Origin: Phocaeicola coprophilus
GTDB taxonomy: Bacteria; Bacteroidota; Bacteroidia; Bacteroidales; Bacteroidaceae
Assembly (NCBI GenBank): GCA_016900015.1
Contig: JACJJM010000013.1
Coordinates: forward strand, 29,773-93,772
Length of the DNA stretch: 64,000 nucleotides
Reading direction: 5' to 3'
Position 1 is the stretch's first letter. Each line of letters opens with the position of its first letter. The notes under the pieces were generated by a model. It saw nothing but the letters and a program-made list of their open reading frames with translations, searched no databases and had not been told where the DNA came from. A program made the position numbers and the translations under genes. Below, piece after piece: positions 8,164 through 17,255 of this stretch.

Positions 8164-9042
8164 TTATCCGATTGTGTGGTTAGCTAAGAGTTCGACAATC
8201 AGTCCTTCCACATCGGCATCCGAGCCGGTGAGTGTCTTGCTTTCCTTGGCTTGGAACACGATGTTTTGGATGGACTTCACTTTGGTGGGCGAGCCGGACA
8301 AGCCGCATTGGCTCAGGTCTGCTTCTACGTCAGCCACACTCCATTCCACTAAGTTCAAGTAGGGGCGTTGTTCGTAGAGCTCAGGATAAGCAGGGGCTTG
8401 TTGTGCCTTTTCGCTCGGAGTGAGTGCGTATTTGTATTTCTGCACCAGTTTGGCGTTGCGCGGGCGGCAGGGAGCTGCCGAACCGTTGACCGTGACAACG
8501 ATGGGCAACGGGCCTTCTACGGTCTCCACACCACCGTCGATATGACGTTTCACCGTGATGCGATGTCCTTCTTCGTCCACGTTCAGGATTTCCTCGGCAT
8601 ATGTGATTTGAGTCAATCCCAGCTTTTCAGCCACTTGCGGGCCCACTTGTGCCGTGTCGCCGTCGATGGCCTGGCGTCCACCGATGATGATGTCATAATC
8701 TTTGATTTTCCGGATAGCCATGGAGAGTGCATACGATGTGGCCAGCGTGTCTGCACCGGCAAAAGCGCGGTCAGTCAGCAGATAGCCGTCGTCAGCTCCG
8801 CGGAACAGTCCTTCCCGGATGATGGATGCAGCCCGTCCCGGACCCATGGTCAGGATAGTTATGGTGGAACCGGGATGCTGGTCTTTCAGACGTAAAGCCT
8901 GTTCCAGGGCGTTCAGGTCTTCCGGGTTAAAAATGGCAGGCAAGGCACTTCGGTTCACAGTGCCTTCTGCGGTCATGGCGTCTTTCCCCACGTTTCGTGT
9001 GTCAGGTACTTGCTTGGCCAATACTACAATTTTTAGACTCAT
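8164..9042 (-). CDS. etfB: Electron-transfer flavoprotein beta subunit
   Basis: The 292-residue ETF beta subunit begins MSLKIVVLAKQVPDT, the typical family start, and has the nucleotide-binding segments 'ILTMGPGRAASIIREGLFRGADDGYLL' (split here as family-typical text) and 'YDIIIGGRQAIDGDTAQVGP'. It is first in the etfB-etfA-MORN-MORN-acyl-CoA dehydrogenase operon, behind a very good Bacteroidota promoter. The pair with EtfA shuttles electrons between the dehydrogenase and a quinone or other acceptor not found in this window. Confidence 0.95.
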   Translation of the reverse strand: MSLKIVVLAKQVPDTRNVGKDAMTAEGTVNRSALPAIFNPEDLNALEQALRLKDQHPGSTITILTMGPGRAASIIREGLFRGADDGYLLTDRAFAGADTLATSYALSMAIRKIKDYDIIIGGRQAIDGDTAQVGPQVAEKLGLTQITYAEEILNVDEEGHRITVKRHIDGGVETVEGPLPIVVTVNGSAAPCRPRNAKLVQKYKYALTPSEKAQQAPAYPELYEQRPYLNLVEWSVADVEADLSQCGLSGSPTKVKSIQNIVFQAKESKTLTGSDADVEGLIVELLANHTIG

Positions 9043-9104
9043 GTTTGTTTATTTTTGGTATTAGTAAATAATATCATAAGATGTTTTAGGGTCATAGACC
9101 GTGG

Positions 9105-9136
9105 CAAATTTAACTATTTGCAGCACGCTTCCCAAA
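9105..9136 (-). promoter_or_regulatory. Promoter of the etfB operon
   Basis: On the minus strand: TTTG (9136-9133), 20-bp spacer, TAAATTTG (9112-9105). Both boxes and the spacing fit the Bacteroidota consensus TTTG-N19/20-TAnnTTTG exactly. The -7 box is 63 bp upstream of the etfB ATG, just past the helicase stop codon. Confidence 0.8.
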
Positions 9137-9151
9137 GAAAAGTTTTAAAAC

Positions 9152-11026
9152 TTACGCATCCAATGTTGAAATGTAGTCAAATAGCTGTTTGTAGAACGGA
9201 TGACGGGTCAGTGTGGCCGCATTGCCCAGGATGATAAGTTTCATGCGGGCACGCGTGATGGCGACATTCATCCGGCGCAAGTCGTTGAGAAAACCAATCT
9301 CGCCTTTCTCATTGGAACGGACCAGGCTGATGATGATGACGTCGCGTTCCTGGCCTTGGAAACCATCGACTGTGTTCACGCTGATGAGATGTTTGTAAGG
9401 AGTGAAGAAGCTTCGTCCCTTGAGCAGGCGGCGCAGGTATTGCACTTGAGCCTGATAGGGTGAGATGATGCCGATGTCGATGCGTTCGTCGAGGATGCGC
9501 TGTTTGCCTATTTTGGTGAGATAGGCTTCCAGTTGCTGGAGGGTCAGTTCGGCTTCCGCTTTGTTGACACGTCCGAAGCTGCGTTCGACGAACTCTTCTT
9601 CAGCATCCGATAGTTCGGTGTTGACCCACGTCATGGGTGTGTCGAAGTCCAGGATGCTGCGGTGTCTTACCTCAGAGGCAGACTGAAGTTCGCCGTGATA
9701 GAACCAGTCGGACGAGAACCGCATGATGGCATCATGCATGCGGTATTGTATCTTGAGCAGGGACACGCAGCCGGGTTTGTTGCGCACGATTTTCTGCATG
9801 AGTGTTTCGCCCAGCCCTCCTTTCAGAGCTTCGTAGCAGGTGATGACGGGAGGAAGCTGGCAGTGGTCGCCGGCCAGCACGACACGGTTTGCCTTGCGGA
9901 TGGCTATCCAGCAGGCTGCTTCCAGCGCCTGTGCCGCCTCGTCGATGAAAAGCGTGCCGAAACGGCGGCGAAACAGCAGTTTGCTGGCAGCTCCCGTCAG
10001 CGTGCAGGCGATGACGCGGGCTTCGTTGAAGAGCGATTCCTGGATGCGCAGCTCCAACTCTTCGGCGCGGTCGCGCAGGGAGTTGATTTTCTGGCGGACA
10101 GCTTCGGTGCGCCCTTTCTTTCGCGTTTCATACAGTTGGCGGATGGCACGCCGCATGCTGTGTAGCAGCGGGTAGTCCGGATGGGCCTCAAAACGGCGTT
10201 CGTAGGTGAAGGAGAGCATTTTGTCATTCACTCTGACGGGATTTCCAAGGCGGAGGACCGGGATGCCGCGGTCAGTGAGTTGCTCTGCAATCCAATCCAC
10301 GGCCATGTTGCTCTGGGCACACACCAGCACTTGGTTTTCCCGGTGGAGGGTTTCGTAGATGGCTTCCACCAGTGTCGTGGTTTTCCCCGTTCCGGGAGGG
10401 CCGTGGACGATGGCCACGTCTTTGGCACGGAGCACCTTGTTCACGGCGTTTTCCTGGGTAGCGTTCAGCCAGGGGAAACGCATGGGAGCAAATGTCAGTT
10501 CGCCGGCAGGGCGCATACCGTGAAAGATGTCGCGCAGCTCTGACAGGCGTCCGTTCTTGTCGGTCATGACGGCCCGCAGGGAGGCGAACATCAACTTGAA
10601 CACGTTTTCGTCGAAACTCAACTGGATGCCCAGCCGCATGGCTTCGTTCAGCTGTGCCATGGCTTCCGGTCCGGGCAGGATGACCACCATGCGGTTCTCG
10701 TCGACGTAGTTCACTGTGGCTGGGAAGTTGAGAGGGTGTATTTTGACGTGTTCCATGTCGGCATCGAAGAACATGACCGGACGGCCGAACTCGAAACGGT
10801 GGTCGGTGTCGAGGTGGTCCGTGCGGAAGACTTCGACGACATATTGATTGAGCGAATTATAGTAGCTCCGGCCTACGGTCAGCGGATACCAGCATGTGCC
10901 CCGGTTGATTTTCTTGTCCAGGCTGATGCTGTCCTGCTGTTGCAGGAAGGCTTTCTTTTCGCAGTCATATTCCATTTCGAGCAGCTCATATTGCCGCTGG
11001 AGTTCCAGTAAGGGAGATGATGGCAT
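9152..11026 (-). CDS. Dna2/NAM7 (IGHMBP2-like) superfamily 1 helicase
   Basis: The 624-residue ATPase has an N-terminal region with coiled-coil character (MPSSPLLELQRQYELLEME), Walker A 'GPPGTGKTTT', Walker B 'LFIDEAAQALE', motif III 'VVLAGDHCQLPP', motif IV-like 'QYRMHDAIMRF', and C-terminal motifs 'NTVDGFQGQERDVIIISLVRSN' (split: DGFQGQERD) and 'RRMNVAITRARMK', all in SF1B order. Such proteins unwind DNA or RNA 5' to 3'. The frame is open to 11434, but the extra 136 residues overlap the EamA gene, so the ATG at 11026, 23 bp after that gene, is the start. Substrate unknown. Confidence 0.9.
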   Translation of the reverse strand: MPSSPLLELQRQYELLEMEYDCEKKAFLQQQDSISLDKKINRGTCWYPLTVGRSYYNSLNQYVVEVFRTDHLDTDHRFEFGRPVMFFDADMEHVKIHPLNFPATVNYVDENRMVVILPGPEAMAQLNEAMRLGIQLSFDENVFKLMFASLRAVMTDKNGRLSELRDIFHGMRPAGELTFAPMRFPWLNATQENAVNKVLRAKDVAIVHGPPGTGKTTTLVEAIYETLHRENQVLVCAQSNMAVDWIAEQLTDRGIPVLRLGNPVRVNDKMLSFTYERRFEAHPDYPLLHSMRRAIRQLYETRKKGRTEAVRQKINSLRDRAEELELRIQESLFNEARVIACTLTGAASKLLFRRRFGTLFIDEAAQALEAACWIAIRKANRVVLAGDHCQLPPVITCYEALKGGLGETLMQKIVRNKPGCVSLLKIQYRMHDAIMRFSSDWFYHGELQSASEVRHRSILDFDTPMTWVNTELSDAEEEFVERSFGRVNKAEAELTLQQLEAYLTKIGKQRILDERIDIGIISPYQAQVQYLRRLLKGRSFFTPYKHLISVNTVDGFQGQERDVIIISLVRSNEKGEIGFLNDLRRMNVAITRARMKLIILGNAATLTRHPFYKQLFDYISTLDA

Positions 11027-11049
11027 GGCAAAGGGTATGCGTTTGGAGG

Positions 11050-11988
11050 TTACTCGCCGCTTGGGGCTGTCTTGCGTTCCATCTCCTTCAGCATCTGTGC
11101 CCGCGACTTGCTTTGTGTCACCAGGTAGACTCCCGTGAACACCAGCACGACGGCCACGCCTTTCATCCATCCGAAAGTGCCTATGCCCATCATGACGGAG
11201 ACGACAGAGGCGACGATGGGTTGGGTGTAGTTGTACATGCTCAGCACTGTCGGGCGCAGGATTTTCTGGGCTATCATCAGCAGCAGGAAAGTCATGGCTG
11301 TGGCGCCCACGACGACAAAGGTGATTTCTCCCCATGTCTTGGCCGCGATGTCGGTGAAGGGAATGGCCGATACTTCGCTGTAGGAGAACGGGATGAAGCA
11401 GATGGCTGCATAGGTGAACATCCATTTCATGCATGTGATGGGGTGATATTTCGTAGCCAGTCCTTTAAAGAATGTCAGGTAGGACGCGAAACTGACTTGG
11501 GCGATGAAGCAGAGCAGGTCGCCCAGGGCATTGCTGCTTTTGCCGCCGCCGGCAGAGGTGCTGCCCAGAATCATGATCAGTGCGCCGATGGCTCCCAGGA
11601 AGACGCCGCCCAGTTTTTTGCCGGTGATGGGTTCGTGCAGGAAAATGGCTGCCAGGATGAGTGTGGCGATGGGAGCTGTCGTAGTGATGATGGAGGCGTC
11701 GATGGGCGAAGTGAGTGAAAGCCCGAAGATGTACATGCCTTGATTGAACACGATGGCAAAGAGGGATGCGAAGAAAAGCATCATCAAGTCGTGTGGCTTC
11801 ACTTCCTCATGTTTGATGAAGAGGGAAGCTATCCAGAAGCAAAGTGCGCCGCCCACCATGCGGAAGGTGGCGAGCGACAAGGCTGTCACCTCTGTGCTCA
11901 TGATGTCCTTTCCGATGGGGGCCATCAGCCCCCATGCGATGCTGGCGAGGAGCATGCAGAGATGTCCCGTGTAGTTTTTTGTTTTCAT
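11050..11988 (-). CDS. EamA/DMT family transporter
   Basis: The 312-residue protein has ten hydrophobic segments in two repeated EamA units, e.g. 'GHLCMLLASIAWGLMAPIGK' at the start and 'LLCFIAQVSFASYLTFFKGL' in the second half. The drug/metabolite transporter superfamily exports amino acids, nucleotides or other small metabolites through the inner membrane; the substrate cannot be told. Start ATG at 11988 (MKTKNYTGH); an ATG at 12024 would overlap the -7 box. It probably forms an operon with the helicase 23 bp downstream. Confidence 0.9.
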   Translation of the reverse strand: MKTKNYTGHLCMLLASIAWGLMAPIGKDIMSTEVTALSLATFRMVGGALCFWIASLFIKHEEVKPHDLMMLFFASLFAIVFNQGMYIFGLSLTSPIDASIITTTAPIATLILAAIFLHEPITGKKLGGVFLGAIGALIMILGSTSAGGGKSSNALGDLLCFIAQVSFASYLTFFKGLATKYHPITCMKWMFTYAAICFIPFSYSEVSAIPFTDIAAKTWGEITFVVVGATAMTFLLLMIAQKILRPTVLSMYNYTQPIVASVVSVMMGIGTFGWMKGVAVVLVFTGVYLVTQSKSRAQMLKEMERKTAPSGE

Positions 11989-12021
11989 ATTGAACTGTAT
12001 ATAAAGGTGTTTTTTGCTGTG

Positions 12022-12029
12022 CAAAGGTA
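12022..12029 (-). promoter_or_regulatory. Putative promoter -7 box for EamA-helicase genes
   Basis: Minus strand TACCTTTG (TAnnTTTG), 34 bp upstream of the EamA ATG. No clear -33 TTTG at the right distance. Confidence 0.5.
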
Positions 12030-12042
12030 GAGCTAATTTTAG

Positions 12043-12233
12043 AAACTGTTTTGAATTTCCACAAAAAGTTTTCCTTGGTTTGATGGATTCGTTTTCGTGT
12101 GTGCTTTGGGCGATTTTTGGGCCTTTTCTACTTCTGTTCTTCCGTCAGATAGCCCGCTATCTTTCTCATCACAGAAGCAGAAATGCCTCAAAAACTCATC
12201 CCCAACCATTACACGATAAATTCAAAACAGTTT
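12043..12233. repeat. MITE-like long imperfect hairpin, element 2
   Basis: The ends are a perfect 16-bp inverted repeat, AAACTGTTTTGAATTT (12043-12058) and AAATTCAAAACAGTTT (12218-12233). Further inside, TTTTTG (12114) pairs with CAAAAA (12189) and CTTCTGT (12131) with ACAGAAG (12171), around the centre AGATAGCCCGCTATCT (12147-12162). The centre is the same ATAGCCCGCTAT as in element 1 (3571-3693). No coding potential inside. Confidence 0.65.
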
Positions 12234-12324
12234 TGGGTATTGGGAGATGTTTGTTTTGATTTTTTCTGCTTCCTTCTTAGAGGTGGACCGAGGATATGCG
12301 TGCCGTCTATACGGGGCGAGAGCG

Positions 12325-12380
12325 CGAAGGAAGGTAGGCGAGGGCGGAAAGGAGGCCGTGGTCGGACGGAAAGGAAGCCG
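12325..12380 (+). repeat. GC-rich dispersed repeat, copy 2
   Basis: Contains the exact 20-mer CGTGGTCGGACGGAAAGGAA of copy 1, preceded by AAGGTAGGCGAGGGCGGAAA. It lies beside hairpin element 2 as copy 1 lies beside element 1. From here to the flavodoxin gene (12549) nothing else is seen. Confidence 0.7.
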
Positions 12381-12549
12381 CTCCCGGCTCGAATTAATGG
12401 CGGAGTGGATAGGATAGAAGGTTTGATTTATTAGTTTGATAATCAATACAAAACAAAATAGAAATGCCCGCAGGCATCGCCGGGGAAGGGCAAATGCCTA
12501 TGGGCACATGGCAACTTGTGCTTTGTTGAAAATATTTAAGTGTTGATGC

Positions 12550-13113
12550 TTAGAGCCCGTTTGCGCTAATCCATTTTTGGATGCTTTCGGTGCTTGCCCG
12601 GTTCAGTAATCTTCCTTCTTTCCAGTTCAGGTCGGGATAGGTCTGTCGCAATGCTTTCACACTGTTGGTGATGCTGCTGCCGCCTGACGTAGCAAAGGGG
12701 ATGAACGTCTTTCCCTTCAAGTCATTGTTTTCGATGAATGTGTTGATGATGCGTGGGGCCTCGTCCCACCAGATGGGATAGCCGATGAACACCACGTCAT
12801 ATCCGCTCAGGTCTGTTTTGGTCTCTTTCAAGGCCGGGCGTGCATTCGTGTCGCCCATTTCCACCGAGCTGCGCGACTGTTTGTTGTGCCAGTCGAGGTC
12901 TGCATTGGTGTAGGCCGTCTGAGGGGCTATCTCGTGAAGTGTTCCGCCAGTGATGTCGGCGATGCTTTGGGCGGCCTTGGCCGTTGTGCCGGTTGCAGAA
13001 AAATAGGCCACCAGTGTCTGATGTGCTTTCATGCCAGTCTTTTCATTTTTTTGTGCGCATGCGCTGAAGCAGATGGCTACAGCTGCAGCGATGGTTAGTA
13101 AAATCTTGTTCAT
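12550..13113 (-). CDS. Exported lipoprotein flavodoxin
   Basis: The 187-residue protein has a lipoprotein signal ('AVAICFSACAQKNE', Cys at about residue 19) followed by a flavodoxin fold: FMN phosphate loop 'LVAYFSATGTTAKAAQ', 'VVFIGYPIWWDEAPRIINTF' and 'IPFATSGGSSI'. Flavodoxins are normally cytoplasmic electron carriers; here the lipobox predicts attachment in the periplasm or on the outer membrane. It is the distal gene of a leftward redox cluster (aldo/keto reductase, flavin reductase, FMN reductase, CMD protein). Acceptor or donor partners are not identifiable. Confidence 0.88.
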   Translation of the reverse strand: MNKILLTIAAAVAICFSACAQKNEKTGMKAHQTLVAYFSATGTTAKAAQSIADITGGTLHEIAPQTAYTNADLDWHNKQSRSSVEMGDTNARPALKETKTDLSGYDVVFIGYPIWWDEAPRIINTFIENNDLKGKTFIPFATSGGSSITNSVKALRQTYPDLNWKEGRLLNRASTESIQKWISANGL

Positions 13114-13137
13114 GATATAAAGAGTTTGATGAGTGGG

Positions 13138-14286
13138 TTACTTTATCTTAAGTCTGGGGATGAGCGGGGTGCTGTCCACCAGCTCCAGTCCCTTCACCAT
13201 CTGGAGTGTGCTTTGCTTGTATTTCTGGAAGTGAGGTGTCTTCAGATGGCTTTCATAGGCAGCGCGGTTGGCATAGATTTCCAGGATGGTGACTTTGTGG
13301 GGTGCATCTTTTTCCGCCGTGGCGTAAAGGGTGAGCACGCCCGGTTCGAGGCGCATGGAGGCTTCGATTTCCTCTTTCAGGAAAGCATTGTAGGCATCCA
13401 GCCGGGCGGGGTCGACCGTGATTTTGGACAGCCGTACCAGATTGTCTTTCGCCGGGATGGGATTGGCCGATTCCTGCTTGATGATGCGCAGGGCTTTGAT
13501 GGTGGCCGGAAAACCAATGTAAGGCAGTGCTTGGATGACGGCAGCCGTGATGGTCTTGGGCGTGTTGCCGGCGAGGATATTGCCGTGATAGTGCGATTGC
13601 AGTTGGCTGTCGGCTTCAAGGGTCGTGAGGATGCAGTAGCCCAGCAGTTCGCGTGTCTGGAGATCGAGAGCTCCACGGGTGTAGATGTCACCGAAGAAGT
13701 AGTCGGTCAGGAAGCGTTCTACATCTTTTCCCATGTCGCCGGGAATGCCTACCATCACTTGGGATATGCCCCCGGGATAAAGTTTGTCCTGGATGGCTGC
13801 GCCTTTTTCATGACGGTTGCTTTCGTCCACGCGGCCCGCTGATTCGAGAGGCAGGCTGATGCCCTGTTCTCTGAACACTTCGTTTACCGTGCCCACGGCA
13901 TTGAGCATTTTTGGGAAGCCGATGTAGGGGGCTGTCAGGTACATGGCTTCGCGTAACTCAATGGGGGTCACGCCAACATTGAGTGCTGCGCCGGCATGTG
14001 ATTTCAGTTGCGGCAGCGTTTGCAAGGTGGCCAGCGTGACGCATGTGATGAGTTCACGTTGCTTCAGGCTGAGATTGCCTGTCTGGAACACTTCTCCGAA
14101 AATGAATTTTTGTAGGATGTCCATCATTTCCGGATCTGTGCCTTTCCCGGTGAGTGCTTCGCCGCCAAACAGTGTGGCATAGTTTTGTTTGCAAGTCTCG
14201 ATGCGGTCTGTCGGCTGAGGTTTTTGTGCCAGCAGGGGCAGTCCTTGCGCCAGCATAAAAAGGAGTGTCAAAAGTGTCAGTCTCAT
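13138..14286 (-). CDS. Double carboxymuconolactone-decarboxylase-like protein with C-terminal ABM domain
   Basis: The 382-residue product has a signal peptide (MRLTLLTLLFMLAQGLPLLA), two carboxymuconolactone decarboxylase/AhpD-like domains (about 40-145 and 170-275; 'QRELITCVTLATLQTLPQLK' and 'TRELLGYCILTTLEADSQLQ' are paralogous helices), and a C-terminal antibiotic-biosynthesis-monooxygenase-like domain ('VTILEIYANRAAYESHLKT'). CMD proteins are often alkylhydroperoxidase-like, but the CxxC pair of AhpD is absent, so the activity is open. The ATG at 14286 is chosen because earlier codons overlap the next gene. Export fits the neighbouring exported flavoproteins. Confidence 0.85.
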   Translation of the reverse strand: MRLTLLTLLFMLAQGLPLLAQKPQPTDRIETCKQNYATLFGGEALTGKGTDPEMMDILQKFIFGEVFQTGNLSLKQRELITCVTLATLQTLPQLKSHAGAALNVGVTPIELREAMYLTAPYIGFPKMLNAVGTVNEVFREQGISLPLESAGRVDESNRHEKGAAIQDKLYPGGISQVMVGIPGDMGKDVERFLTDYFFGDIYTRGALDLQTRELLGYCILTTLEADSQLQSHYHGNILAGNTPKTITAAVIQALPYIGFPATIKALRIIKQESANPIPAKDNLVRLSKITVDPARLDAYNAFLKEEIEASMRLEPGVLTLYATAEKDAPHKVTILEIYANRAAYESHLKTPHFQKYKQSTLQMVKGLELVDSTPLIPRLKIK

Positions 14287-14303
14287 AAGTTTGTCGTCTT
14301 GGA

Positions 14304-14945
14304 TTATAGATTTCTGCCTAATTGGTAGGCCTGTTGCGGATAGGATGTGTTTCGTATGCTGCCGGCTGTCCATACGCCGGGAGCAATGACAGTGCCCACA
14401 CTTTCCCAGCCGAGGTAGTTCATGAGCGTGCGGTAGTGCAGGAGTATCGGTTCGGCTTCCTCCTTGGCCGTGTCGGCATAGGTCATCAAGAGGGCTGCTT
14501 TTTTATGCACGCCTTTGATTTGTCCGTTGATGGCATAGAAGCGGTCGATGACTTTTTTCAGCTGAGCTGAAATGCCGAAATAATACATCGGTGTGGCAAA
14601 TACGACCATGTCGGCCTCAACCAGCCGTGGACGTACAAGTTCGAAGTCGTCTTTCAGCACACAAGGACCATCCATGCCGCATCGGTTACAGGCCATGCAT
14701 CCTTCTACTTTCTGAAAGGCACTGTCGAAACGGAACACTTCGTGTCCGGCTTCCTGTGCGCCTTTGATAAACTGTTCGGCCAGGTGGTTGGAATTGCCGT
14801 TCTTGCGGGGGCTTCCCGTTAATACTACTATTTTCATTGCATTCGTTTTTGTCGTTTCGTTCTGTGGCAAGGCTGCGGCCACTTTTGCAAGAGCGGCCGT
14901 TGCCGGTGCTGCCACCGAACCGGTGATGAATTGTCGTCTGTTCAT
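14304..14945 (-). CDS. Tat-exported NADPH-dependent FMN reductase/flavodoxin family protein
   Basis: The 213-residue protein starts MNRRQFITGSVAAPATA, a twin-arginine-like signal, then has an NADPH-dependent FMN reductase domain beginning 'MKIVVLTGSPRKNGNSNHLA' (about residue 37). The segment 'GCMACNRCGMDGPCVLKDD' contains a Cys cluster found in iron-sulfur flavoprotein relatives, and 'VVFATPMYYFGISAQLKKVID' is the second flavin-binding region. A folded, cofactor-loaded enzyme exported by Tat would fit. A shorter cytoplasmic start at the internal Met is possible. It sits 17 bp upstream of the CMD-protein gene in the same operon. Confidence 0.88.
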   Translation of the reverse strand: MNRRQFITGSVAAPATAALAKVAAALPQNETTKTNAMKIVVLTGSPRKNGNSNHLAEQFIKGAQEAGHEVFRFDSAFQKVEGCMACNRCGMDGPCVLKDDFELVRPRLVEADMVVFATPMYYFGISAQLKKVIDRFYAINGQIKGVHKKAALLMTYADTAKEEAEPILLHYRTLMNYLGWESVGTVIAPGVWTAGSIRNTSYPQQAYQLGRNL

Positions 14946-15008
14946 GATTTAAGTTCGGTTTGGGTTTAAATCAGAGAAAAGGACAGAGGAAGAGAGCATG
15001 CTTTTCGC

Positions 15009-15584
15009 CTACGGTCTCTCTTCTATATGGTTGTTTTTGTATTGTTTGCCCAGAGTCGTGCACTTGCCGATTATTTCTCCTGTGCGTAGGTAGGAATAAG
15101 TGGGCATTTCGAAGAGCACGGGTTTCAGTTTGTTGTAGTCCACTTTGTCGTTTTCGTCCAGATAGGCTTCTTCCACGTAGGTGTTGCTGATGTTGCAGAT
15201 GAAGTTGTCGAAAGTGTCAGTTTCGTAGTTGTCCACGACTTCACATTCCATCACCAGGGGAGAGTCGTCGATGACCGGTGTGCCGGCTTCGCCCGGATGC
15301 CAAGTGAATACATCTGATTTATCCGTCTTTGCACCACTGGTGCTGCCCACATAGTCCGCGCGTTCCAGCAGTGTCTCGTCGATGATGTTGACAGACAGGC
15401 GGCCGGTAGCCTTGATGCCTTGATTGGTGTAGTGTGCCTTGTGAAGGCTCACCATCACACGGTCGTGTCCGATGATGCCCAGATGGGCCACGAGCAGCCA
15501 GTTTGTTTTTCCGTTGACTTCGGCTCCTACGACCACGGTTGGCGTGGGATAGAGAGCCAGTTTAGAACCTATATTCTTTTTCAT
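15009..15584 (-). CDS. Flavin reductase domain protein (FMN-binding split barrel)
   Basis: The 191-residue protein begins MKKNIGSKLALYPTPTVVVG and continues with the split-barrel flavin reductase core ('NWLLVAHLGIIGHDRVMVSL', 'VNIIDETLLERADYVGSTSG', 'LVMECEVVDNYETDTFDNFI'). The family reduces free flavin or binds FMN tightly in two-component oxidoreductases. ATG 15584 is favoured over one at 15611 because it matches the family start. It belongs to the leftward redox cluster. Confidence 0.88.
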   Translation of the reverse strand: MKKNIGSKLALYPTPTVVVGAEVNGKTNWLLVAHLGIIGHDRVMVSLHKAHYTNQGIKATGRLSVNIIDETLLERADYVGSTSGAKTDKSDVFTWHPGEAGTPVIDDSPLVMECEVVDNYETDTFDNFICNISNTYVEEAYLDENDKVDYNKLKPVLFEMPTYSYLRTGEIIGKCTTLGKQYKNNHIEERP

Positions 15585-15678
15585 GTTAATTCTTGTTTTT
15601 GATTGATACAAAATTATGGAAGACAGACTTTTGTCACTATACCCAAATTACGGAGGATGCAACCTGAATTACGGAAGC

Positions 15679-15881
15679 TTACCTCCCGAACAATGTTTCT
15701 GCATTTTTCCAGAAAAACAGGTCCGTGTGGCGAGACAGGTTTTTGTCATGTGCCAATGTCTGCTTCAGCTTTTCCAAGTTGGCCTTCAGCACCTTGTCTG
15801 GCAGATAGGGATAGTCTGAGCCATAGAGGATGCACCACACAGCAGACTGAAGAGGACTGAAAGGAAGATGTCGCGTCTCAT
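15679..15881 (-). pseudogene. Deletion scar: signal peptide joined to amidohydrolase C-terminus
   Basis: Directly after the aldo/keto reductase, an ATG (15881) opens a typical signal peptide, MRRDIFLSVLFSLLCGASSM, which soon runs into a stop. In another frame the same stretch encodes 'ILYGSDYPYLPDKVL...LAHDKNLSRHTDLFFWKNAETLFG' up to TAA at 15679, which reads as the C-terminal end of an amidohydrolase-2 family protein (metal-site Asp in GSDYPY). The simplest reading is that an internal deletion fused the start and end of an exported amidohydrolase gene out of frame. Family assignment rests on recognition of this short piece only. Confidence 0.6.
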
Positions 15882-15885
15882 ACTC

Positions 15886-17061
<1,176 letters not shown>

Positions 17062-17117
17062 CTATTTATAAGATGTTTTATTCTCAATAGATTAATGTTC
17101 CTGTCTTTTATCTGTTG

Positions 17118-17125
17118 CAAAAATA
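17118..17125 (-). promoter_or_regulatory. Putative promoter -7 box for the redox cluster
   Basis: Minus strand TATTTTTG fits TAnnTTTG. It would give a long leader (about 215 nt) to the aldo/keto reductase, spanning the 23-bp repeats. No -33 box was identified. Confidence 0.35.
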
Positions 17126-17223
17126 TCTTCATCTTCTTAGAAGCAGATTAGACAGATTACGGACAGTTGTAACACATTTACGGATTCTTTCGCCTGCGAG
17201 TCTCTGTGTATGTGGAAAATATC

Positions 17224-17231
17224 TATATTTG
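17224..17231 (+). promoter_or_regulatory. Putative AraC-gene promoter -7 box
   Basis: TATATTTG (TAnnTTTG), 25 bp upstream of the ATG at 17256. Confidence 0.5.
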
Positions 17232-17255
17232 CTTCCGACAAATACACATAACACT

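Noticed and set aside
11027..11434. 136-codon N-terminal extension of the helicase
   Set aside because: It overlaps the well-supported EamA gene and has His/Arg-rich chance composition.
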